Shown: positions 1 through 7,691 of the stretch, piece after piece
Layout: each line of letters begins with the position of its first letter
Numbering within the stretch: the stretch's first letter is position 1
Assembly: GCA_900545265.1 (NCBI GenBank)
Contig: UQYI01000014.1
Coordinates: forward strand, 1 to 64,000
Direction: 5' to 3'
Length of the DNA: 64,000 bases
Source of the DNA: an uncultured Eubacteriales bacterium
GTDB taxonomy: Bacteria > Bacillota > Clostridia > Christensenellales > CAG-138
The notes under the pieces: model-generated
Told to the model about the DNA's origin: nothing
The model's input: only the letters and a program-made list of their open reading frames with translations
Database searches by the model: none
Translations under genes and position numbers: made by a program

Positions 1-139
1 AGCCGCAGTCATATGTATTAGGTGGGAGAAACCACCCTCTACATAGTAACTCTTGATTGGATATGCTGTTGGATTCGCCCTCTAAGTCATCATCACGGCT
101 TAGTCGCTCGTACAGGGCAGTTATCATTCTTGTATCCAT
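1..139 (-). pseudogene. Serine recombinase, N-terminal fragment
   Basis: The minus strand reads an ATG preceded by an AAAGGAG ribosome binding site and then about 29 residues (MDTRMITALYERLSRDD, followed by LEGESNSISNQ). This is the hallmark start of the large serine recombinases that move Tn1549-like conjugative elements, including the catalytic-region motif YERLSRDD. After SNQ the frame continues into sequence (ELLCRGWFLPP) that does not look like the family, so the gene seems broken at about base 50. The frame is still open at the window edge, so a longer chimeric product cannot be excluded. I infer a remnant of an integrative conjugative element. Confidence 0.7.
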
Positions 140-159
140 GCGATTTCTCCTTTCTTCGA

Positions 160-600
160 TTATGTAAGGTTGTATGTTTTAGGCGACTTCCTAATCGACT
201 GATTAAGAAGTCTTCTAAAGCATACAGCACCCGCCGCCATTTTGAACTTGCGGTACTGCTTTACCGCGAAATGGTCCGGCTCCTTTTCCGCGAGCTGCTG
301 AAAGAGGATATCTACCGGGCTTTGGTATTCCTCATCGTCCTCCCTTGCTTCGCTGGCGTTGATCAGGTCCAGAAGGGTGATGAAGTTGCGTTCTTCCTCC
401 GGGGCCTCGTACCAGATGTAGCCGATCAGGGCGGAATAATACAGGCGTTCCGCCTTGACCCAAAAATCTTCCGAAGATTTTTCGCCCTCTCCCTTTGTAT
501 TCATATTCGTTCTATTCGTTAATTGCCAAAAAGCCCTTGATACATAAGGGATTTGAGCTACTTTGAAACGCAGTTCCTTCCAGAATCGCATTTTCCACAA
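160..600 (-). pseudogene. VirD4/TraG coupling protein fragment
   Basis: The open frame has 146 codons. Residues about 35 to 123 (with motifs EDFWVKAERLYYSAL, GYIWYEAPEEERNF and LINASEAREDDEE) match what I know of the internal region of VirD4/TraG-type conjugative coupling ATPases in Clostridia conjugative elements, which are normally about 600 residues. The Walker motifs are absent. The first 33 or so residues do not look like the family, and the last 20 are encoded by the palindrome at 171-226. It is therefore an internal gene piece bounded by two junctions, not a working protein. It supports a conjugative origin for the island. Confidence 0.7.
171..226. repeat. 56-base imperfect palindrome
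   Basis: The two 28-base arms match at 22 positions, and two of the mismatches are at the centre. The outer ends are TGTATG and CATACA. Some mismatches would be G-U wobbles in RNA, so a transcript would fold into one long hairpin. It sits between the VirD4 fragment and the recombinase fragment, and the VirD4 reading frame runs into it and stops there. It could be a terminator-like structure, a miniature mobile element or a recombination footprint. No T-run marks it as a simple terminator. Confidence 0.6.
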
Positions 601-709
601 TTATCAATATATAGGCATCAATATAATGGTACATACTATATGTTGTATTAAACGCCCTTGAGAAAGAAAAACAATAACGTCGAATAGAACGAAAGCAAAA
701 AATACATTA

Positions 710-738
710 TTGACAATGTTATAGTTTACATGTATACT
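710..738 (+). promoter_or_regulatory. Strong SigA promoter of the RiPP operon
   Basis: TTGACA (710-715) and TATACT (733-738) are separated by exactly 17 bases in AT-rich DNA. The first peptide start lies 31 bases past the -10 element, giving a short leader with a near-ideal ribosome binding site (AGAAGGAGG, 752-760). No terminator or riboswitch is visible between promoter and gene. High basal transcription is inferred. Confidence 0.85.
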
Positions 739-768
739 GGCATCAACCTATAGAAGGAGGTGCAGTAC

Positions 769-951
769 ATGGTCTCTTATTCTGGAGATGCGTACAATGC
801 GCTTTACGGCAACATTACCCCCACAATGATGGCTGGTCCCCGCGAGAAGTGCATGTCTCAGTGCACTGGCTGTAAGTGCAGCTGCAGCTCTAAGTGCAAG
901 TACACTGACAATCGCCCTGAGGTTACGGACGAAGAATGGGAGGTTCTGTAA
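769..951 (+). CDS. Cys-rich RiPP precursor peptide A
   Basis: This 60-residue peptide has a Cys-free leader (residues 1-27), a Cys ladder and an acidic tail. Cysteines are at 28, 32, 35, 37, 39 and 43, giving the spacing C-x3-C-x2-C-x-C-x-C-x3-C. I chose the ATG because AGGAGG ends 8 bases upstream; an in-frame GTG three codons earlier overlaps that site. The leader holds YNALYGNIT, which recurs in peptide B as YAQMFGNIS and is the likely recognition element for the maturase. The tail is acidic and contains EEW. There is no signal peptide. A radical SAM/SPASM gene follows directly, so I infer a modified peptide. A metal-binding peptide is the main alternative. Confidence 0.85.
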   Translation: MVSYSGDAYNALYGNITPTMMAGPREKCMSQCTGCKCSCSSKCKYTDNRPEVTDEEWEVL

Positions 952-952
952 C

Positions 953-1117
953 ATGAGTGCAACCACGAACGAGTATGCCCAGATGTTCGGCAACATCTCT
1001 GATATGAGCAACATCTCCATGGCAAAGTGCGCCTGTGTGAAGTGCAACTCCTGCACTTGCGCCTGCTCCTGCTCCAGGTGCAAGCGGGCTCCTGAGAAGG
1101 AGGATATCGAATGGTAA
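953..1117 (+). CDS. Cys-rich RiPP precursor peptide B
   Basis: This 54-residue peptide starts 1 base after the stop of peptide A. Cysteines are at 26, 28, 31, 34, 36, 38, 40 and 43, so every second or third residue in the core is Cys. The block C-x2-C-x-C-x-C aligns with peptide A. The leader shares YxxhhGNI[ST] (h is hydrophobic) with peptide A, and the tail again is acidic and ends in EW. Its last codons overlap the start of the maturase gene, and its coding sequence contains the maturase ribosome binding site (AGAAGGAGGA, 1095-1104), so translation is coupled. It looks like a second substrate of the same enzyme, possibly half of a two-peptide product. Confidence 0.85.
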   Translation: MSATTNEYAQMFGNISDMSNISMAKCACVKCNSCTCACSCSRCKRAPEKEDIEW

Positions 1118-2517
1118 AGCTTTCTCGCTTTGCACATGAGTATGACCTCGGTGATGCGATAGCCCTTTATCACTCGCTGAGGATGAAACCTGTGTATTTG
1201 ACGAGAAAGGCTTATGAGGACTTGCAGGTGTGGCTTGCAAGTCCTCTTTGCTCTACCCCCGAAAATGCACCGGAAAATCTGACCAACGAAGTCGCTGAAC
1301 TGATAAAATGCAAGGTGCTTACCAAAACGGATGATGAAGATGATAAGGTGCTCAGGTTTATCCGCTCCAGAGCACCTGTCCCCGCTATTAGTGTCTGCTA
1401 CATGATTCTAAGTGAGCAGTGCAATCTGGCCTGCAAATACTGCTTCCTCGGAAACAACGATGAAGAAAAACGGCGGCAGTTCTTGCTTGAGGATATGAGC
1501 GTTGAGACAGCAGATCAGGCAATTGATTTTTTCATCAGGCAGATGAAACTTTCTGATCTGGATTTTGAAGACGCAAATCCGGTCGTGATTTTCTATGGCG
1601 GCGAGCCAATGGTCAATTTTCCGGTACTTGTTCACATTGCTGAAAGACTCAATGCACTCAGGAGTGTTGAGAAGTGCGTTAAGAATGTCGAGATGTCCAT
1701 GGTCACGAACGGATTATTGCTGACTGAAGAACGCATTCTGAAGCTCAAGGAGCTCGGCGTCTCAATTGCTATCTCTTGCGATGGTTTTACCGATGCCGCG
1801 AACAATATGCGTGTTGATCTCGGTGGAAACCCCGTCTTTGCCCGTGTGCTTAAGACTCTGGACCTTTGCAAACGCTTGGGCGTAGACGTCGCACTCTCTG
1901 TGACACTGAGTGAGGAAACAATCAAAGACACCGTGAATATTCTGAATCTTGTAGACAATTACGGTGTCAAGTCCTTTGGGTTTAACATCTTAATGTCGAG
2001 TGATACATTCGTTCTTCCGGAAAGCTACAATGAAGCAGCAGCTCAATTCATCATTGATGAGTTTGTAGAGCTTCGGAAAAAAGGCATATACGAAGACCGT
2101 ATGATGCGGAAACTCGACTCTTTCTCCAAGGCGCAGGTCTATTATTCTGACTGTGCCGCAACAGCGGGCGGACAGATCGTTGTGGCACCTAACGGCCAGG
2201 TCGGCATCTGTCATGGATGCCTGTACGATAAAAAATACTTTGTCACTTCGATTTACGATCAATCATTTGATGCCACAAAGGATCCAACGTTTATCGAGTG
2301 GTCGCAGCTTACACCGCTGAACAAAGATTGTTGTCTCGACTGCCCGGCCCTTGGAATCTGCGGCGGAGGTTGCCCGATCAATGCAATGCACCTGAAGCCA
2401 GGCAACACGATTCATTCCGTTGACGAGCGATTCTGCGTGCATGCCAAGAAGACGCTGGATTTCTTCATCCGTGATCTATATCGCATCATATGCGAAAGCA
2501 GGGGTAAAAATGGCTGA
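1111..2517 (+). CDS. Radical SAM/SPASM peptide maturase, CcpM-like
   Basis: This 468-residue enzyme has the radical SAM cluster motif C104-x3-C108-x2-C111 (CNLACKYC) and the SAM-binding GGEP motif. A C-terminal SPASM domain has candidate auxiliary-cluster cysteines at 348, 367, 370, 407, 408, 411, 417, 421 and 442 (with CGGGCP). Residues 1-90 form an N-terminal region of the kind that often binds precursor leaders. The architecture fits the Cys-rich peptide maturases of Clostridia. These enzymes typically form thioether or carbon-carbon links in the substrate, but the exact chemistry here is unknown. The ATG overlaps the end of peptide B and has an excellent ribosome binding site 6 bases upstream. 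It overlaps the next gene by 8 bases. Confidence 0.88.
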   Translation: MVKLSRFAHEYDLGDAIALYHSLRMKPVYLTRKAYEDLQVWLASPLCSTPENAPENLTNEVAELIKCKVLTKTDDEDDKVLRFIRSRAPVPAISVCYMILSEQCNLACKYCFLGNNDEEKRRQFLLEDMSVETADQAIDFFIRQMKLSDLDFEDANPVVIFYGGEPMVNFPVLVHIAERLNALRSVEKCVKNVEMSMVTNGLLLTEERILKLKELGVSIAISCDGFTDAANNMRVDLGGNPVFARVLKTLDLCKRLGVDVALSVTLSEETIKDTVNILNLVDNYGVKSFGFNILMSSDTFVLPESYNEAAAQFIIDEFVELRKKGIYEDRMMRKLDSFSKAQVYYSDCAATAGGQIVVAPNGQVGICHGCLYDKKYFVTSIYDQSFDATKDPTFIEWSQLTPLNKDCCLDCPALGICGGGCPINAMHLKPGNTIHSVDERFCVHAKKTLDFFIRDLYRIICESRGKNG

Positions 2518-4648
2518 TGTCATTCGGGTTGAAGGAATCGAAACCAACAATCTTAGAGGCCTTGATGTTGAGCTTGAAAAAAGAGCTCTTAACCTGATTA
2601 TCGGGCCATCCGGTAGTGGAAAGTCATCTTTAGCATACGATACAATTGCACAGATTGGTCAGCATGAATATATGGCCATGTTTGCTGACGATGTTGCTGA
2701 ACCCTCTTACAAGGTTAAGGGGTATCACAATATGGTTGTTGCTGTGCCGATCAGACAATCTAACAGCAACAATAATATGCACTCAACCATTGGAACGTAT
2801 TTCGGTCTTAACCGGAGTATCGCTTTCATTTTTGCGTCCATGACAGGTATCCCAGAGGAGCACTTCACATTAAACCGAGCTGCTAATCTGTGCGAAAACT
2901 GTCATGGACTTGGTTTTATCAGCGTTATCGACGAAAACAGGATTATCGATTACAGCCTTCCGATCTCACAGAATCCTTTCCGATGCTGGAATAAATTCAA
3001 AGATTTCTACCGCCAGATTCTTGTCGCTTACTGCCACGATGTAGGAATTGACCCATCAAAAACATTCCGGCAGCTGTCGGAAAAAGAAAAGCATCTGCTT
3101 CTCTATGGTGAAGGGAAGACTAAGTACAAGTTTCTCTATAAGCGAACCAACGGAACCTCACAACGTACATCCTGCTATTATGGTATCATGACTGGAAAAG
3201 CGATGATGCCAGATTACAGTACCGCGAGCAGGTTTTATAGCGAGAGGACTTGCCCATGTTGTGGAGGTCAGAAGTACGGAGCTGAACAACGGCAGTACCT
3301 GTTTAACGGTCTGTCAATTGGCGACTTCATGACTATGCCCTTTGCGGAACTCATCAATTTCGTAGAGGAATCAAAGAAAAAGGTAAAGGATGTTCGTATC
3401 TCTTTTGCTTTCAATAGTCTCCACTCCTTTCTGAAAAAGGCTATTGATCTAAATCTGGGGCATCTGTTCTTCCATCGCGCAATACCGACTTTGTCTGGTG
3501 GAGAATTGCAGCGCCTGAGAATGGTGCAGGTTTTTAATGCGCAGCTTTCTGATATGCTGGTTGTACTGGATGAACCTCTGGCAGGGTTGTCGGGACGCGA
3601 GAAGAAAGCAATCTATGAAAACATCATAGCTCTCTGTGACCGTCATACTGTTCTTGTGGTCGATCATAGCGACGTGTTTGTCAGCAAAGCCCGCAGAATC
3701 TATGCTCTTGGCCCAGGTGGCGGTTCAAAGGGCGGACAGATGATTGATGCTGCTCAATATATCCAGCAAGAGAGTCAATCGCGCTCTTTGAGTGTGTCCA
3801 AGACTGATGCTATGCTACCAATAGAAGTATCAAGCCCTGTTTATCAGTACCAAGGTGTCCGGATTTCAATTATGCAGGCAGCTATGAATATGATCACCGG
3901 GCCTTCCGGGGTCGGAAAATCAACACTGCTTCGTGAGTATTTCCCGCAGGTTTTTGATGAGTACTTGTATATAAACCAGAAACCAATGATGGGAAACAAA
4001 ACTTCCAGTGTTATTACAGCTCTGGATCTGTTTGGAAGAATCCAGGATCTATTTGCGAAGAAAACTGGGAAAGACCGGCGTTGGTTCTCCAACCAATCCG
4101 GCTGCGATGGAGCTTGCCCGGTTTGCGGTGGTGTCGGCTACATAGAGTACGGATACGATGCCAGGACAAAATCAATACTGCCTTGCGAAGAGTGTGAAGG
4201 AACAGGATTCAACAAAGTTCTGAAGAAATATAAGATTGATGGCAAAACCATATTTGATATATGGAACATGACCATTGATGAAGGTATTCAGTACTTTAGA
4301 AAGCTCGACTCCAAGATCAGTACTACCTTCGAAGAAGCATCTTCAATCCTCCTGGGGCACTTGAAGATTGGGCAACCTACTTCCACTCTTTCAGGTGGAG
4401 AAAATATCCGCATCAAGATCATGAAGGCTGCCAAATCAACAGCGAAGGTTCTCGGCATTGATGAACCGTTCAAAGGGTTAAGTCCATCTGAAATATATCT
4501 TGTCGCTTCTTTCTTTGATCGCATTCGAGCGAAAGGTAAAACGATTGTCGTTGTAGATCACTCAGAGGAAGCTGAGAGATACTTCGGACACAGGATTGTA
4601 TTAGCACAGAAGGACGGCATACTGATAGAATCTCGGAGACAAACATAA
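2510..4648 (+). CDS. UvrA-like double-ABC ATPase of the RiPP operon
   Basis: This 712-residue protein carries two complete ABC ATPase modules. Module 1 has Walker A GPSGSGKSS (32-40), signature LSGGE (from 328) and Walker B DEP (354). Module 2 has Walker A GPSGVGKST (from 464), signature LSGGE (627) and Walker B DEP (651). Each module has paired zinc-type motifs: C128/C131 with C248/C250/C251, and C536/C539 with C559/C562. The layout is that of UvrA, but UvrA proper is about 940 residues, so inserted domains are reduced. I chose the ATG that overlaps the maturase stop. UvrA paralogs such as DrrC protect producers of DNA-binding compounds, so self-immunity is a reasonable inference. Toxin action on DNA or a nucleic-acid role in maturation are alternatives. 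Confidence 0.85.
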   Translation: MADVIRVEGIETNNLRGLDVELEKRALNLIIGPSGSGKSSLAYDTIAQIGQHEYMAMFADDVAEPSYKVKGYHNMVVAVPIRQSNSNNNMHSTIGTYFGLNRSIAFIFASMTGIPEEHFTLNRAANLCENCHGLGFISVIDENRIIDYSLPISQNPFRCWNKFKDFYRQILVAYCHDVGIDPSKTFRQLSEKEKHLLLYGEGKTKYKFLYKRTNGTSQRTSCYYGIMTGKAMMPDYSTASRFYSERTCPCCGGQKYGAEQRQYLFNGLSIGDFMTMPFAELINFVEESKKKVKDVRISFAFNSLHSFLKKAIDLNLGHLFFHRAIPTLSGGELQRLRMVQVFNAQLSDMLVVLDEPLAGLSGREKKAIYENIIALCDRHTVLVVDHSDVFVSKARRIYALGPGGGSKGGQMIDAAQYIQQESQSRSLSVSKTDAMLPIEVSSPVYQYQGVRISIMQAAMNMITGPSGVGKSTLLREYFPQVFDEYLYINQKPMMGNKTSSVITALDLFGRIQDLFAKKTGKDRRWFSNQSGCDGACPVCGGVGYIEYGYDARTKSILPCEECEGTGFNKVLKKYKIDGKTIFDIWNMTIDEGIQYFRKLDSKISTTFEEASSILLGHLKIGQPTSTLSGGENIRIKIMKAAKSTAKVLGIDEPFKGLSPSEIYLVASFFDRIRAKGKTIVVVDHSEEAERYFGHRIVLAQKDGILIESRRQT

Positions 4649-4697
4649 ACGCTACATGATAGCCAACGGGCGCACATCTGTAGTTGGGGGTGACAAC

Positions 4698-7691
4698 ATG
4701 GGACGTCCAGAGGACGAGCGGGTGAAAATTCCAGCCTTGCTGCATCTGACAAGGCTTGGTTATAGCTACCTCTCGCTCCAGGAATGCGAGCATGACGAGG
4801 AAACCAATATCTTCCTCTCCATATTTCGCGACTCCCTGGCACAGATCAACATGCAGCCCGTAAGCGAGGAGAAGGCTACTGACATCATCCAGGAGATTCG
4901 GAACGCCTTGGATAATGACGATCTGGGTCGCGAGTTTTTCAAGCTTCTTCAGGCTGGCTGCAGCGGGTTGAAGCTGATTGACTTTGAGCATCCAGATCAG
5001 AATAGTTGGCATGTGGTCACTGAACTACCCTGCAAGAGAGATCAGGACGAATTCAGGCCTGACATCACGTTGCTGATCAACGGATTGCCGCTGGTGTTCA
5101 TCGAGGTCAAACGACCCAACAATGTAGATGGCATCCAGGCTGAACGGGATCGGATGGATCGCCGGCTGAGGAATCCAAAGTTCCGGCGGTTCATCAACAT
5201 GACCCAGTTGATGATCTTCTCGAACAATGGAGAATATGATGATTCCGAGACGCCTCCGCTCTCCGGCGCTTTCTATGCGACCATCGGAAAGAAGCGACTG
5301 TTCTTCGATCATTTTCGAGAGGAACAGGAAGGCCGGTTTGCGCAGATTGCGGATTTGGATCCCACGGCGGAACGGAAGATCCTGCTGGACACACATCTCC
5401 CTGCCATCAAGCACCATGCAGAGTATCTGACCAATCTGAGCCCTACCACACCGACGCACCGCATTCTCTCTTCCATGGCCAGCAGGGATCGACTGCTGTT
5501 CTTGCTGCGCTATGGTTTGGTCTATGTTGATCGGGTGAACGATAACGGCATCACGGAGACAGAGAAGCATGTGATGCGCTACCCGCAGTTGTTCGCCACG
5601 CAGGCCATTGAAAAGCGAATCTCTGATGGCGGCCGAAAAGGTGTCATCTGGCACACCCAGGGAAGCGGTAAAACAGCATTGGCCTACTTCAATGTCCGGT
5701 ACCTGTCGGACTATTTCCAGCATCAGGGAGTGATCGCCCGGTTCTACTTCATCGTGGATCGGTTGGATCTGCTTCAGCAGGCAGCGGATGAATTCCGCGC
5801 CAGAGGACTGACGGTCAACGAAGTCAATTCCAAGGATGCTTTTGAAAAGGCTTTGACACCGGTTCGGGAGAGCAGCACCTCCGGCGGTCTCTCCATAACC
5901 GTGGTGAATATCCAGAAGTTCTCCGATGAAGCGGTAGCTCAGCCAAGTGACTACGGCCTTCGGGTACAGCGTGTGTACTTCATGGATGAAGCGCACCGCA
6001 GCTACAATCCTAAAGGCTCATTCCTGTCTTATTTGCAGGCTTCGGACCGGCAGGCGATATGGATTGCACTGACCGGCACTCCGCTGATCGGTGAAGGCTA
6101 TAACACCAAAGATGTCTTTGGACCCTACATTCATAAATACTACTACAATGCCTCCATCAAGGATGGCTATACCCTGCGGTTGATGCGGGAGGGTATCCGC
6201 ACCGAATACCGTGTGCAGATGCAAGGCGTTCTGGAGAGCATCCGCACTCTCGAGCGCTCCATTCAACGGGAAGACCTCTATGCCCATGAGAAGTATGTTC
6301 AGCCGTTGGTGCAGTATATCGTGGAGGATTTCACACAAGCCCGCGTCAGGCTTCACGATCCCTCCATCGGCGGAATGATCATCTGCGATTCCTCCAAGCA
6401 GGCCCGGGAGGTCTTCCGGCAGATGAAGGATCTGCCGGATCTGAAGGTCGCGCTGATCCTGCACGATGAGGATGACATCGAAACCAGAAAGCAGGAGCGT
6501 ATCGACTTCAAGAAGGGCGCTATCGATATTCTGATTGTCTTCAACATGCTACTGACGGGCTTTGACGCACCTCGGCTCAAGCGGCTGTACGTAGGCAGAG
6601 TGATCAAGGATCACAACCTGCTGCAGGCGCTTACCCGTGTTAATCGACCCTATGGACAGCATCGTTTCGGCACCGTGATTGACTTTGCCGACATCCGGAA
6701 AGAGTTCGACAAGACCAATCAGGAATACATGCGGGAGCTGCAAACGGAGCTGGGTGATGCTTTTTCCGAGTATGACAGCATCTTCATGACCGAAGATGAA
6801 ATCAGGACCGCTCTGACGGCTATTGAGGACGTACTGTTCCTCTATGACCGGGACAACATCTCTGTCTTCACGCAGCAGATCTCTGACAATGTGGGCAAAC
6901 CGGAATTGCTTCAACTGCAAAAAGCTCTGACCCAGTATCGAGAAATGGCGAATGTTGCCCGGCTGTATGGCTATGATGCCCTTGCCTCATCTTTCACCGT
7001 GAGCAACGCTTCTGCCATGCTGACCGAGGTCACCAATCGGATCAAACTGCTGAATCAGCGCGAAACGCTGGATCAAGCCGTTGATATGCAGTCTGTGCTG
7101 AACATCGCCATGGATCAGATCCAATTTGTATTCAAGCGGATCTCCAAGGATGAAATGGTCATCGCGGACAGTTACCGGGAGATGCTGGAGCGTACCCGAC
7201 AGACGATGCACAGCAATCACGACCCGGACGATCCGGAGTAAGTCACACTGCTGGAAGAGCTGCAGCGGCTGCTGCAGAAGAAAAAGATCGAGGAACTTAC
7301 CGCCGAGGAGATGCGGGAGGATATGACCGCCCTGGATCGCATCCGGGCACAGGCTGCGGAGCTCAACCGCCGGGATGCAATGCTGACCCAGCGTTACGAG
7401 AACGATCCACGCTTTATGCGCATTCACAAGCGTCTGAAGGCAAATCCGCCCCCCATCGGCAGCGATGTGCAGATCCATCAGGTGCTAATGCGCTTGAAGC
7501 ACTCAACCGATGAGAGCGTGATGATGAACAGCGGCATCCTGCGGAATGAAGCCTATTTCACTAAGGCGCTGATGCCTCAGATTATTGACGCTCTGCGTTC
7601 CAGCCATCTGCCCTTCACCCTGCCGCAGGTGCAGTTTATGGGGCAGACGATCTCCAGGGAATACTTCCGTGAAAGGACATGGGCCAGCTGA
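4698..7691 (+). pseudogene. hsdR: Type I restriction subunit HsdR, internal stop
   Basis: The frame has the N-terminal nuclease signature D122...E136-x-K138, then the helicase motor with QGSGKT (about 321-326) and DEAH (430). Total length with the stop read through is about 997 codons, normal for HsdR. A TAA at 7239-7241 interrupts the frame at codon 848, and the same frame continues for another 149 codons of helical C-terminal sequence to a TGA that overlaps hsdM. One base change would restore it. The upstream part (847 residues) keeps nuclease and motor but loses the region that normally docks to HsdM2S. The start is the ATG preceded by GGGGGTGA. Restriction activity is probably lost unless this is a sequencing error. 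Confidence 0.85.

Noticed and set aside
769..1117. Metallothionein genes
   Set aside because: The cysteine density fits metal binding, but the shared leader, acidic tail and overlap with a radical SAM/SPASM gene favour a modified peptide. Kept as an alternative in the entries.
748..1240. Minus-strand frames opposite the two Cys-rich peptides
   Set aside because: The plus-strand peptides have a perfect promoter, ideal ribosome binding sites and shared motifs; the minus-strand frames have none of these.
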